Shown here piece by piece: positions 9,936-22,185 of a stretch of DNA of 64,000 bases (position 1 is its first letter; each line of letters begins with the position of its first letter). Source of the stretch: Saccopteryx bilineata (lineage: Eukaryota > Chordata > Mammalia > Chiroptera > Emballonuridae); the NCBI RefSeq assembly GCF_036850765.1, contig NC_089496.1, positions 53,737,113-53,801,112 on the forward strand, given 5' to 3'. The notes beneath the pieces are model-generated. The model did no database searches, was not told where the DNA came from, and saw only the letters and a list, made by a program, of their open reading frames with translations. The position numbers were made by a program, and so were the translations under genes.

Positions 9936-10343
9936 GGCCCTGGCCGGTTGGCTCAGTGGTAGAGCGTCGGCCTGGCATGCAGAAGTCCTGGGTTCGATTC
10001 CCGGCCAGGGCACACAGGAGAAGCGCCTATCTGCTTCTCCACCCCTCCCCCTCTCCTTCCTCTCTGTCTCTCTCTTCCCCTCCCGCAGCCAAGGCTCCAT
10101 TAGAGCAAAGATGGCCCGGGCTCTGGGGATGGCTCTGTGGCCTCTGCCTCAGGCGCTAGAGTGGCTCTGGTCGCAACATAGCGATGCCCCGGATGGGCAG
10201 AGCATCGCCCCCCCCCCCCCCGTGGGCAGAGCGTCGCCCCCTGGTGGGCGTGCCGGGTGGATCCCGGTCGGGCGCATGCGGGAGTCTGTCTGACTGTCTC
10301 TTCCCGTTTCCAGCTTCATAAAAATGCAAAAAAAAAAAAAAAA
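9936..10343 (+). mobile_element. bat tRNA-derived SINE (long form) with internal duplication
   Basis: The head has an intact A-box-like tggctcagtgg and B-box-like ggttcgattcc. Imperfect 12-bp flanking repeats (aaggcattttgt / aaagctttttgt) bracket it, and the tail is poly(A). Within the body the segment gggcagagc-tcgcccc occurs twice, separated by a long C run at 10208-10221. Confidence 0.92.
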
Positions 10344-11600
10344 GCTTTTTGTTTTACATCCTCTGCTAACAGCCATAGGTTAGTTAGGCCTTAAAACGCA
10401 TTTGCAATTTACTAGTTACCTACTAGTAATAAAGACAGGTAAATGTAGTGGGTTCTTAAAAGTTTAAAAGCAACCAATATAAATGATTAAGTTAAACTAT
10501 TTCCGAATAAAGAGAAATGGATCAAAGAACTGACCACCACGGGCTGTCATCAAGAGTCCAAAGTATTATGCTTTAAAATTCTGAATTTAGAGACTTCCGA
10601 TAAAACTCAAATACACAAATACAAACTAGTGACTATCAAAACACAAACAAAACAAAACACCCCTTCCTGCCGTCTCGTCTAACTGTAGCTCTTCACGCGG
10701 TGTGCAACGTTAGTGGAAGCTCAGCCTACCTCTCGAACTTCCTTTCTCAATCACTGACTTTGAAGGTCTTTTTTGTGTACTAAATATGTCTGCATTTTTA
10801 GCCGTTTTAAGAACTACAGCATATCTGGATTGCCTGCTAGAAAAATGCAGTTTAAAAAAATAAAAATTCTGCCTTGCTCTGTGAGTTCTTCCTAAACAGC
10901 TCGGCGACCAGGAAGGTTTGCTTCTGTTTGTTTACCCAGGACAGAGACACAGAACTGAGGTCTACTATGCCCGGAAATTCCAGTGTCTACTTGGGGCCAC
11001 ACTGTTTAAAACCCCGACAATCACAGGGGAAGACATTCCTGTGCCCTGTGACAGGATGTGCTCCAGGTCATCTCCTGCCCATCCCCCCCCCGCCCCGGTT
11101 CTGACAAACACACCACAAAGGACCCACTAACCAAGACTCCATCCAAACAGAGGAGTTCAGAGTCACCCGCTCTCTTCCCTCCGCAAGCTGATAATTTTCT
11201 CCGCTTTGCCAGAGGACTGAGCCTCTTCTGGTTCCTGATTCACAGGTGGTGATAACAGATCATTCTATCAGCTTCCCAAAGACCAGCAGGGTCCTGTTAG
11301 AAGTAGTCTGTGTCAGGACACTTAGTACAGACCCATCCTGAACTCCCCCAAGTTGAAAAGCTTCCTCCCGGATCAATGGCCCAGCTGTGGCAAGTCCTTC
11401 TGTTGGTAAAAGCCAAACCAAGAAACAAAAGAAGCCTCTCGGTGTGAATCCCCAATGCCTTTCGCTCAGTCTGCAGCTTGCAACTACCAGCTTTGCAAAA
11501 CCACCCCGGCCAGAGCCCCAGGGTCCCCTAGCCTCCCTAAAGCACATCCTCTCCCCTCCTCAAGCACATCCAGAGGGCCACCTGCCCTCCACCAACAGCC
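10344..11600. other. intronic sequence without gene
   Basis: AT-rich at first, then GC-richer. I recognise nothing in it. Confidence 0.55.
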
Positions 11601-11800
11601 CCCGCCGGTCACTCCACCATCGTCCCTAACCGGGACTATAGCCACCACCTCCAGCTGCTCACCCTGCGTCCACAACCCTGCTTTCCAACACAGATTCTCC
11701 ACAGAGTGGCCAGAACGATGCTTCAACAACCTGAGACCGGGCACGTCACACCTCTGCTCAACCCCACCCGATTCCTTCCCTCCACTGCTCACCCACAGAC
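11600..11800 (+). repeat. L2-like LINE fragment
   Basis: The order 'cacagagtggccagaacgat', 'cgtcacacctctgctcaacc' and a following 'ccctccactgctcaccca' parallels the L2 3' region (gccagagtgatc / gtcactcccctgcttaaa). Diverged. Confidence 0.5.
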
Positions 11801-12549
11801 TTGGTTCTGGGAGCGGAGACTCGGTTCTCCGTTCTGGGGCGCTCGCGTGACAGTGCCGCTATCACGACCTGTCGTTCTGAGCCGTGCTTAACGTGGACCT
11901 AGGAGAGTGTGACACAAAGCCTTTCACCAAGTTAGCCAAGCCCTGCGACGCCCTCCTCCTGATTTCACGCTACCGAGGACGTTCGGAAAATAACCAAATT
12001 ACCAAGTTGAGGAGCTTGACTTCTAGAACACAGCCGGTCACCGAGGAAGCGCTCATCACCAGAAAGGCCGAGGGCCACGCTCAAGTCTCTAACGACGCTG
12101 ATGACAGCACAGATGTCTTCCGACTGCTGGTGTGAGCCCACCCCTCAGCCCGCGCTCGGAGCGGCCCACACGCCCGCGCCACGCTGGGCGCTAGGGACCC
12201 ACGGAGGGAGAAAGAGCTGCCGTTTCTACCTTCTCCCCGCGGAGGTCCGAGTTCAGCTCTCTGCTGTGTGTGTGCAGTGACCAGTGACCGCGGGGGCAGC
12301 GACACCGCACGAGGTCAGGGACTGAACCCAGAGCCGGCTTCCAGCTGCGCTGTGCATGGTGCCGACGCACTCATTGTTCGAGCTGTTCTGGATATTTCTA
12401 GGCCTTGTTGTCCCAGTTATCAGACCAGGCAAGGAGGAGGTCCCCCCCACCAGCTTGAGGACCCCCCCCTCTCAACCACCCCTTGCTGCCTCCTGCCTGC
12501 TTCAGCCCCCTGATCCTCCTTCCATTCCGGTTCCCACTGGGACCATCCC

Positions 12550-13060
12550 CACACTGAGCTGATCCCGGCTCGCCCATAGAAAACTCTTCAGTGACCCCCA
12601 AAAACTGCTCAGGAAAAGTTCTCATCCTCTCTGGTCTGGCCCGGATGCCTGCCTTCCTTTGGGGCCTCCTCTCTCAGCATTTTTTCATTGTATCAGCGAC
12701 AGATACCTCCTTTCACTTGTGATACTGTTTCTTAACTCCACGTGGCTCGTGTGGGTCCCACTGTAAGAACAGACTTCAGCCCCTTTCATGGCTTGGGTTG
12801 ATTCTAAAGCATTTTAAATTCAACTAAGAGAATGTCATTACCTCCACCAGGCAGCCCTCCCTGCCTACTCCATTACACACACAGAGCCATCTCCCCACCC
12901 ACTAGGCTCAGCTAAGCGCCCCGTCTCGCTACTCCCTGGATATCCAGGGCAAACCCCTTGGTATCTGTACAAGCATTAGTCTCCCCCACGTACCCCCAAG
13001 TTCCCACAGCTTTTTCTAACACAGAGAACACTATTTCACACATTGGAGGTGCTTAATAGA
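12550..13060 (+). repeat. L2-like LINE fragments
   Basis: Pieces such as 'ctctggtctggcccggatgc', 'ccaggcagccctccctgcc' and 'acattggaggtgcttaatag' appear in the order expected for L2 3' sequence. Boundaries are approximate. Confidence 0.5.
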
Positions 13061-13093
13061 AGCCCCCTTACCACCTTCACAACCGTCCCTAGA

Positions 13094-13410
13094 ACGGGGG
13101 TCGGCACAGGAGGGCCCAGCGGTCACATCTAGCCTGTTACTTGTTTTGTAAGGTCTACGAGACAAGAATGGTTTTACCATTTGTAAACCCTCAGACAAAA
13201 ATCAAAAGAAGAACAGTAACTTGCTACATGTGCAAATTACATGAAGTTCAGATGCCAGCGTCCATAAATAAAGGTCACTGGACCCCAGCCACGCTCACTC
13301 CTGCTCAGACTGTGTCTGCTTCGCACCCCCCACAACGGCAGAGTAAACTTGTTGCAACAGAGATTGTAGAGTCCTAAACTGTAGACAGAGAAAGCCTGAA
13401 ATATTGGCAT
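13094..13410 (+). mobile_element. ancient hAT-type DNA transposon remnant
   Basis: It starts with gggggtcggca and contains the reversed motifs of a common mammalian hAT fossil: 'tccataaataaaggtcactg', 'cagccacgctcactc', 'acaacggcagagtaaacttg' and 'caacagagattgta'. Degenerate, with no clear target duplication. Confidence 0.5.
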
Positions 13411-13528
13411 TGGGCCATTGATAGAACAAGTTTCCCACCTCTGCTCCAGACCCCAGTTCCTTTGCCTATGACTTCCTAGCCATCTAAAGTCAAGAGCACT
13501 TGAACATTTATCAGAAATGTAACAAACA

Positions 13529-13915
13529 GCCCTGGCCGGTTGGCTCAGTGGTAGAGCGTCAGCCTGGTGTGCGGGAGTCCCGGGTTTGATTCCCGGCCAG
13601 GGCACACAGGAGAAGCGCCCATCTGCTTCTCCACCCCTCCCCCTCTCCTTCCTCTCTGTGTCTCTCTTCCCTTCCTGCAGCCAAGGCTCCATTGGAGCAA
13701 AGTTGGCCCGGGCACTGAGGATGGCTCTGTGGCCTCTGCCTCAGGCGCTAGAATGGCTCTGGTTGCAACAGAGCCATGCCCCAGATGGGCAGAGCATCGC
13801 CCCTTGGTGGGCATGCCGGGTGGATCCTGGTCGGGCGCATGTGGGAGTCTGTCTGACTGTCTCTCCCCGCTTCTCACTTCAGAAAAATACAGAGAAAAAA
13901 AAAGAAAGAAAGAAA
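13529..13915 (+). mobile_element. bat tRNA-derived SINE (long form)
   Basis: Complete head, body and A/GAAA-rich tail. Flanking 15-bp repeats are gaaatgtaacaaaca (13514-13528) and gaaatgcaaccaaca (13916-13930), with two mismatches. Confidence 0.92.
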
Positions 13916-13930
13916 GAAATGCAACCAACA

Positions 13931-15876
13931 TCCAAATTAAAGAGTCAAGAAGACAAACGGTGGCTTAGGGTGAGCTCCGGCTCTAGTGAGAAGCAGAGAC
14001 GTTGCTCAGGATAACGTTTTATTGCTGGACAGCCAAGGACATTAGCTAGTTTGGATGAACTCAGTTGCCACTTGCAGGTGCTTTATAATTCGGGGGCCAC
14101 TGCTGGACACAATTGATGATTGGGTAAGTCAACCCCACAAACACGGCGGAAAGGTCGATGCCCTCGCAGAATTCTGGCGTCTCCGACTCTGAAGCACGGA
14201 GGAAGGAACTCGGGGCACTGGCGGGCTCTCCTTACTGTGTCTTCACGGATCCCAATTTCAGTTCACAATACAGACACTGAGTCACACGGGATCGATAAGC
14301 AAGTGGTAAACCGAGTCGGCTCCCTTGGCGTGGGGTGTCCTGACCAAGCAAGAAGAGGAAATGTTAGCAGAACCTGTATGGTCCCGGAGAGCTGAGGCTT
14401 CAGGCAGCCGTCGAGGCACCAGCTCCGGAAAGCAGAAGAAAGAAAAGGACCCTGCTTATGTTTCGAATGTCACTCTCACTTCCTTCGCCAAACCCGGTGC
14501 CGGTTTACTATCCTTTCTTAAGCACCCCCTGAGCACCAGGCCTAGAGGCGAGAGCCCAGGTGGGTGAGGCACGGCGCTTCCTCCCAACTCACAGTCCAGT
14601 GAAGGACAGAGAAGAGAGGACCATGTCCCAGTCCAGTCCAGCAAGGACAAGACGAATGGTGTGAACCGGGCAGTGCATGGAGAGAGGTCCCCAGCTGATC
14701 TGGAAGACGGAGGGTGAAGCTTCGACAACAAGGACTACAGGTGACTCGAGTTTTAAATGAGTAAAAGAGAGGAAGGGAAAGAACCAGCCATCCAGCGCGG
14801 GACCCCCAGGCAAGAAAGTACGGCTGGACCGTGAAGGCCAGTCCCAGAAAGACGGGACAGAATGGAAGGGAGGAGTCCACTTCTCTCAAACTCGAACAGG
14901 AGTGTGTGGTGTTCAAGGTCCAAGGACCGTGAGGACTGAGGCTCGGGCTGAGCACCTGCTAGGTGACAGCAAAAACAAACCCTGTGCGAGGCGTCTGCAC
15001 CCAGAAGGAGAGCTTCCCGAAGGGACCCAGCTCCAGTAACACGGAGACGCAGAGAAGAACGACAGCCGCCTCCCGTCCACAGCCAGCCCCAGCCCACGCC
15101 GCTGTTCCCTGCACAAGAGAGACTCCAGTCATCTCACTGGGTTCCCCCAGGCCGGGTCTCTCTGCGTGGACGGCACACATTTCACACTGTCCGGCTCGTG
15201 GGCTGACGGGTGGTTTCCAGACTTCTAATTGTTTAAAACGAATAACGCTGGGGGGGGGGGAGGGCTAGTGTTGCCCAACGGACCACCTAGCATGCCAGTC
15301 AGACACGCAGCAGGACCGGTCCGACGTGATTAGGACGCAAGGTGCACTCTGAGTACTCCTGCCTCTGTCTCTATCCAGCTGCCCGTGAAGAAGTTGTCCC
15401 AGAGCCGCCAGGGGCCCCAGCTCGGAACGGCGCCTGCTGGTTCTCTGTTCCATCCATGGGGCCCATGAGACGCAGAACACACCTAACTATTGTGCCTGTG
15501 CACGCTCAAACACGAAACGGCCACTGCTGGGGCACATAAGCTGTTCAGTGACAGTTGGGTGTGAGGAATGCACCCCCCCCACACACACACACACACACAC
15601 TCCAGCACACCCCTTCCCGGCACCCACTGGAGGAAGAAGCGCGTTGTGAACCCCTCAAGCCGGCAGCACAGAACCGCTGACGTCTTCGACAGGTCCTGGA
15701 GAGGGACTCGTTTTGTAGGAATAAAGACCCTAAGCAGCCTCAAGGGAGAAAGGTAAATGAGGAGAGATAATTCATAAACTGTCACCATGCACTTGTCAGC
15801 ACAGGGCCAGTGCACGGTGCTTGCTTGCGGGGCCTTCTGCAAACTGAAACTGACAGGGGACGAGAACTGTCATTAA
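13931..15876. other. intronic sequence without gene
   Basis: Contains a short G run (15250-15260) and a CA microsatellite (15578-15600). The open frames around 14.5-15.1 kb lack domains and overlap on several frames; I treat them as chance. Confidence 0.5.
15578..15600. repeat. (CA)n microsatellite
   Basis: A short perfect CA run following a C tract. Confidence 0.9.
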
Positions 15877-15947
15877 CCCTGCGAGTAGTGCGTCTTTCGT
15901 TAACCCTTTGAGCGAGGACGTCCATGAACGTTCGTGCTACTCAAGGG
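15877..15947. mobile_element. miniature piggyBac-like element (71 bp, TTAA-flanked)
   Basis: TTAA lies immediately before (15873-15876) and after (15948-15951). The ends are ccctgcgagtagtgcg and, on the other strand, cccttgagtagcacg, a recognisable short TIR starting CCCT. A further TTAA at 15900-15903 begins a nested inverted pair (ccctttgag ... ctcaaggg). TTAA flanks and CCC-type ends are hallmarks of piggyBac elements. No coding capacity. Confidence 0.65.
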
Positions 15948-15951
15948 TTAA

Positions 15952-17490
15952 TCCCTGAGCTCCCAGGCTCGTGTGCAGGATGAGACATGTCACCTGGGCT
16001 TGGCTCATCTAAAACGTCAGCCAGCAGCCACTCCTGAACGCACGTGGAAGTCCATTCGTCTTAACGACAGTGGTGTTAATGGAGGCTGTCACCGCACTCA
16101 CAGGTGGTCTGAAGGCTTGTGTGGACGGAAGGCGAGACTACCATAGACCAGTCTGACCCCACGTGAGCCCTGGGAGTTCAAGGACGCTTCCCAGAGAGAA
16201 GCCCCTTTCAAGAAATACAGCTGAAATGAAACTGCATCGCGATTCGTGGGTTTTCCTAAACATTCATGACCAATAGCTGTAATATTTCAAAAAACGTTCT
16301 GAATGTCTACATCGCTGCATATGTACCTTCACGGTTTCCTGTGGCTCGAGGAAGTCACTTTCTTGGTATGAGCGACGCAGTCTCACCTGCAGGAGGACCT
16401 CACCAGCATCAAGAACATCGCTAGGAGCCCGTCACATTACGAGTCCCAGTGCTGGCTTCAGAGCCCTCCCGAGCAACGCGGAGGACTGGGAGGTCGGTTT
16501 GGCGGAGAGAAGACGCCCGTATTTAGGTGCGGAAGTGCAGGCTGCGCAGGCAGCTGCCCCTGAAGGAGAACACACCCCAAGATTGAGAAGAGAGCTGGGT
16601 GAGAGAGAGCCCAGATTGTCTGGATTGTGAATGCTGGAACCCCAGACACACCACCTGCCCAAACACAGCCCCTGGCCACGGCCAACCATAGACACCCACG
16701 CGGCTGTGCTCACGCTGCCCACGTGCAGCCACACGACGGATTCGCGTTTTCCAAGTGTCTGTAAATCACAATGGTGCTACAAAAACCAGGAAGCACTAAC
16801 AGCGACAGTGGCTATAGCGAACACGCCTTGAGCAGCGAGCCTTCCATGTTTTCTAATGGGTCCTCCCAGCGCCCAGCATTCAGGGAGGGAGATTCACTCC
16901 CCTGAGGCCAAGCACTGAGCAAGGTCAAACAGACACTTCCCTCCACGTTTGGCCCGAAGCTGGTGAGAAAGAAGACCCTTCGTTCTTCTGAGACTCCGAG
17001 CTCTAAGAGATGTGAACGGCGAGGGCTACACAGAGCTCACTAGAAACAGGCTCTGCAGGGGGACAAAGGGAGCCCTGGGTACAATGACCTCCCGGAGCAG
17101 CAGCTGCGGCAGAAAGAGGCAGAGCCTCATGTTTCCCAGGTAATACACTTTCTCCAGCTCGGTTAAATGTGGGGGACGGCCACCCCCCACTGTGAGTGGG
17201 GGCCATAACCTGTGACGAATACTCAGAGAGGGAGGGAACACAGGGCAAGGCAGAAGTCACCGGTGTGGCTTCCGGTCCAGCGTGGTGACCCTGTGCCTGT
17301 CTGTCCCCTTCCTGGAGTGCCAAGACACCAGTGTGGAGCAGAGAGGAGAGAGCAGAGATGTTATGTGGCGAGCAGAGCACCGAACAACCAGAACCGTCAC
17401 CCTCCAACGACGAGGCCGCAGAATCAAGGACACCAGCAGCCGCGACAAAGCAGGCATGGAGGACACTGACCCCAAGGACGGGGGTGGAGG
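15952..17490. other. intronic sequence without gene
   Basis: Apart from the weak MIR-like piece nothing was recognised. Confidence 0.5.
16815..16945 (+). repeat. MIR/MIR3-like fragment
   Basis: 'ttctaatgggtcctcccagc', 'cactcccctgaggcca' and 'gcaaggtcaaacagac' follow the order of the MIR3 region that reads from the tcctcac segment to aaggtcacacag. Weak. Confidence 0.35.
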
Positions 17491-17494
17491 GACC

Positions 17495-17850
17495 TGCTCA
17501 GCTCAAGCTGCTGTAACAAAATCCCACACACCAAATAGTTCCTAAGCAACAGCAGCTTCCTTCTCACCCTCCTGGGGATGGGAAGTCTGAGACCGGGGTG
17601 CTGCTACGGTCAGGTTCTGTTAAGAACCCTCTCCCTGAGTTGCAGACGGCCAACTTCTCGTGGCATCCTTACATGGTGGAAAGGAACTGACCTAGCTCTC
17701 TGGCTTCTTCTTCTAAGGGCACTAATCCCATTCATGAGGGCTGCACCCTCCTGACCCAATTACCTCCCCATACCCCCACCTCCAAACACCATGACAACGA
17801 GGTTAGACGGTAACATATTAATTTGCAGGGAACACAATCATTCAGTCAAC
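17495..17850 (+). repeat. ancient mammalian interspersed repeat, family not assigned
   Basis: Segments 'agctgctgtaacaaaatccc', 'cttctcgtggcatccttaca', 'actaatcccattcatgaggg' and 'cacctccaaacaccatgaca' occur in the order known from a very common mammalian repeat. I cannot safely name the family without a library search. Confidence 0.55.
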
Positions 17851-18049
17851 AGATGGCCAGAAATTAAGGATGGTCTTTACCCCAATCCATTACTGATCCC
17901 ACTAAGACATCCTTGATGCCACCAATCAACGCCTTTTCTTGCTGGCTGGTCTCCGTGAGGTCGGAGCGTCACTCTCTCACCTGTCTAAGGGAAGGCACCA
18001 CAGGGGTTTTGCTTTAGGATTAGTTCCACTCTGGAACTCTTCACAGCTT

Positions 18050-18204
18050 TCCCCTCCCTCCTTCTTCCTTTCCCTCCCTCCCTCCCTCCCTCCCTCCCTC
18101 CTTCCTTCATTCCCTCCCTTCTTTTTTATTGCTTGTTCCTTCCTTCCTTCCTTCTCTCCCTCTTCCCTCTCCCCTTCCATTTTTCCATCTCTCTCTCCCT
18201 CTCA
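18050..18204. repeat. CT-rich low-complexity tract
   Basis: Long runs of CCCT and CCTT on the plus strand, purine-rich on the DOCK4-sense strand. The Ser/Pro-rich frame over it is an artefact of composition. Confidence 0.9.
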
Positions 18205-19760
18205 TCAACCCTTCTTCATAGAAGCTTTATATTGTTTAAAAATTGATGACATCTTCCTACAGACCTCTCAGAGAGGAAGCCCGGCCCAGTTTTTATAAGC
18301 TTCACTGTGTGCGTGCGTTCTAACCTTTAATCAAGTGGGAGCCTCCTTCCCCGCCTCCCACACTCCTCCCCTTCTCCCTCCCGAGCGGCAGATGCCTCGT
18401 GGACTGACTCCCTCTCAAAGAGAATTCGCTCTGCGTCCTTCAGCGTCTCAAGCCTCTTCAGAGGGATCTCCTTCTCCAGGGCGATGTCTCGCCTCACGCC
18501 AAACTCCTTGGTTAACCCTTGGGAAACAGACTTGGGAGGGAAACGCCAGCGAACGAGAATTAAAGTGAGATGGGCGTGGAATTAAAAGGTCTCCTGCTAA
18601 AATACCGAAAGAGGCGCGCAGTGTGCGTTCGAAACGCAACCGATCAGACGCTACTGCTCCCTGAGAATCACGACGACAAGCCTGTGCTCCGAACAAGGAA
18701 GGCGGTGCATCTGCAAGACGAGGATGGACAGCATCTCCGCAGGAACAGGGCCGGGGGACGCGAGCCCCGGGGCGAGGCCACGGCAGCACACCGCGGGACA
18801 CTCACCAGAAATCCTCATCTTCTCACCAGACCCTTGAGTGGGTCATAGACAGCTTTAAAAATGTGACCGCAAGGGAAGTGTGATGGAGACCATGTGTACC
18901 TCATCTTGGAGGAAAAGTCCGCATTTTGTTTTTCTGATCGAACCCTGGCTGCATTACCATGATGAAATATCATTTGTCAGCAGCGTGTACAGAAACATCT
19001 GCTCCAACAGAGAAGCTAACAGAAGCACGATCCCGTCTTCAGCTGAATAATCAGATAACGACGCAGGCTGAAGGTGCCGCTTACCTTGAACTGGAAATCC
19101 TAAACACCGGCTAAAAACACCAGTGACGGCTAGGAAACGGCGTCTACAGCTAAGCTGATTAGACTTTTAGAAATCGCTTCATATGTTATGACAGAGATAT
19201 ACCACATGAGCACTGTGTAGGGGTTCCATTTCTGGGGCTGCTTGTCTTATTCTTCTAAAGGGCTTTTCGGTATTCTGGTATTTGCCGCAAGGCAGCAAAG
19301 GGTTCGGGAAGGTCTGTCTTGTCCTGAACCCCTCCCCACACAGCATTCTGCGTCGGTCAGATTCCTGTGCGTTGCGTGAACACCGCGCACAACAGCAGGG
19401 AAGGGGGCGGCGGAAACAGAGACTAGATTCACCTCCAGCTGCACCACTGTGACCCTTCACTCCGACTGACATTGTCCCGTTCCCGCTCAACGCCCCACAC
19501 TCACCTACAAGGAGGGGTGAGTAGAGAAGAGGCGACAATAAACGGATTGCCTTTAAAGTATCAACTGATAAAAGAAAATGTTTAATGAGTTACTTTTCAT
19601 GAGAACAAAACATATCTAATCTCCAAATATATATATATATTATTATGACACTCCCAATGGAAAGGCCAGGGATGTGTTCATGTCCCCCTTTACTGAGCTG
19701 ACGAAGGTTCCATGAAATAGAACTTGATGGAATCACTTCTGAGCAAGCAAACAACCCAGT
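18205..19760. other. intronic sequence without gene
   Basis: A mixture of CpG-containing unique sequence and a short AT run (19628-19642). I recognise no gene. Confidence 0.5.
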
Positions 19761-19775
19761 AAGATGGCATCAAGG

Positions 19776-19987
19776 CAGGCGGTGGCCGATGAGCTCAGCT
19801 GGTTAGTGTTGTCCTGAAACACCAAGGCTGCAGGTTTGAGCCCCAGTCAAAGCCACTAATACGGGAAGCAACCAGTGAACGCACAACTAAGTGGAACAAC
19901 AAATGAATGCTTCTCTCTCTCTCTCTCCCTCCCCTGCTTCCTATGTCTGTTTTTCTAAAAGCAATCAATTAAAAAAAAAAGATTGAA
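19776..19987 (+). mobile_element. bat tRNA-derived SINE (short VES-like form)
   Basis: The head 'tgagctcagctggttagtg' and the tail region with 'agtggaacaacaaatgaatg', CT repeats and poly(A) match the shorter bat SINE type. Flanking repeats aagatggcatcaagg (19761-19775) and aagatgacataaagg (19988-20002) differ at two sites. Confidence 0.8.
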
Positions 19988-20161
19988 AAGATGACATAAA
20001 GGTATACTTTTAATTTTTCCCCCATTTTTTTAATATTGCATGTGCCTCTGGAGAGTTTAATATAAAGTAATTCTGAAGCACGTCCAATCTACAGACAGCA
20101 GACAACATAGCTCAATTACAGACCAAATCTTTGTATCTTTTTACACTTGCAAGGGGGGAAG

Positions 20162-20163
<2 letters not shown>

Positions 20164-20196
<33 letters not shown>
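20164..20196. repeat. poly(A) tract (33 bp)
   Basis: An uninterrupted A run without an attached SINE body. Confidence 0.95.
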
Positions 20197-20199
<3 letters not shown>

Positions 20200-20393
20200 A
20201 ATATAAAAATGATCCTGTTTCTTGTTAGCTCCTGTTTGAGGCTTGAAGAACAGGAAGATGAGAAAGCATAAAACTTCGAATTTAGAAGTTGATTTTTGAA
20301 TGCTCCAACACTCATCCCCAAAGAGAAAAGTCAAACAACTGTCCCCCGGGGAGGAGAGAGAAATGGTCCTCAGTCCAATGGCACGGGCTACAT

Positions 20394-20714
20394 CAGGGGT
20401 TGGGAACCTTTTTGGCTGAAAGAGCCATGAACACCACATATTTTAAAATGTAATTCTGTGAGAGCCATACAATGACCCATGTACATTACACATTAACCAA
20501 TAAAAATTTGGTGTTGTCCCGGAGGACAGCTGTGATTGGCTCCAGCCACCCACAACCATGAACAGGAGTGGTAGGAAATGAATGGACTGTAATACATGGG
20601 AATATTTTATACTTTTAACGTTATTATTTTTTTTATTAAAGATCTGTCTGCCAGCCAGATGCAGCCATGAAAAGAGCCACATCTGGCTCGCAAGCTATAG
20701 GTTCCCGACCCCTG
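20394..20714 (+). mobile_element. non-autonomous hAT element, family 'gagccatgaac'
   Basis: 321 bp with TIRs caggggttgggaacc and ggttcccgacccctg. Target duplications ggctacat (20386-20393) and gtctacat (20715-20722), 7 of 8 identical. No coding capacity. A second copy in opposite orientation lies at 62829. Confidence 0.9.
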
Positions 20715-21560
20715 GTCTACATCCTACCAACGAGTTCAGCAATGCTTTCTGAAGCGTGCCTGAATTTTTCCATTGAGCTTTACTGGCAAACTAATGAGAG
20801 AAATGAAGAAGTAGCTCAAAAGGGCATTCTCATGCCAGGGAAAATCTGGACATAATTTTAAAAGTCAAGCAATTGAGTTGAACATAAGAATTAAAAAAAA
20901 AAAAATCAGACGTTCTAAATAAAGAGCAAGCCATCTTACTGGATGAGGAAGCATGACCGTCAAAAGGAAGCTGACTGCAGACATCTTCACAGTCACACTT
21001 GGTCCCGGAAGACAGTGGGGCCACGTCTTTAGAAGAGGCGGCGCGTGACACGAGAATATTAGATCCAGCTAACTTGTGGTTCCAGCGGAAAAGCAAAGGG
21101 CAGGCATTTGCAAGCATCTGAAACCTCGGGAAACGGTGCCCACGAGCCTTAGAATAAAGAAACCAAAACAACAACGTGACCATGAAAATCAGGATTGACA
21201 ACAGATGAGGCAAACTGAAGAGCTCAGAAACGGGAAAACCACGGCTCAAGACACCCACGGTGAGCAAAGAATCTATTTACACGAAGAACCAAGACTGAAC
21301 AAGTGGGGGTGAGGGCCACAGATCGGGGCATACACGCGGTGAAACCCAAACCGAGGAACACAGAGGGAGGGAGGTGGGAGGAAGCCCGAGAGAGTTCATC
21401 GCCTCCTGTTTCCTAACAGGAAGATGCTCCACACTATCCACGCTGCTCACATTCAGCGTGTTTCCAAGCAAGGTGAGGAATTAGACCCGACCAAGTGCAC
21501 AGATCTTCAGTGTACGGCGTGAAGGGTCTTGAAAAAAACGTGTACGCTCGTTTCACCAAC
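20715..21560. other. intronic sequence without gene
   Basis: Nothing recognised beyond short A tracts. Confidence 0.5.
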
Positions 21561-21569
21561 ACCCTAATT

Positions 21570-22185
21570 AAGATACAAAACACTGTGGTCCTTGTAGGGA
21601 GTTCCTTCTCCAGTTGGTCTTCCTCCCATTCACCTCATAGACAACCGCCGTTGGAATTTCTGTCCCCAGAGCGAAGTTTTGCCTGTCCTTGAACGTAACG
21701 TAAATGGACTCGTATAACGTATACTCTTTTGGGTCCACCTTCTTTACTCAGTGCGTCTGTGAGAGGCATCCGTGCTGCTGCCCATCTCACGGTCCCTTCC
21801 TTTTTCGTTGCTGCGTACTATTCCACTCTGCGCGTGTACGAGTTCACATACACTCTAAGTGCGTACAAATAAGTCTGAAGTGTCCGTTCTTGCACAAAAT
21901 TGTTTGTGGACACGAGTTTTCATTTTGCATGGATAATCGGTGGAATGACTGGGGTCCTAAAATCGGGGTACATTTAATTTCGTAAAACACATTCTCCCCT
22001 AAGGGCTGTGTCATTCTTCATTTTCACCAAGAGCGGGTGCGGGTGCCGGCTGTCGCACATCCTCATACAAACCTTGTCCTTTCAGTATTTTTCATTTCTC
22101 ACATTCTAATGGGGGTGCATAGTGGTAAAACCTTCTAATGGTTCTTCTAAACTCTCTCTCTTACCTTACAGGCATTATTTGAGAT
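21570..22185 (-). repeat. old L1 LINE 3' fragment
   Basis: Read on the minus strand the segment follows the 3' region of old mammalian L1 elements. The plus strand shows the complement: 'ttttcgttgctgcgtactat', 'cttgcacaaaattgtttgtg', 'gtggaatgactggggtcc' and 'ctaatgggggtgcatagtgg'. Heavily mutated and 5'-truncated. Confidence 0.65.
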
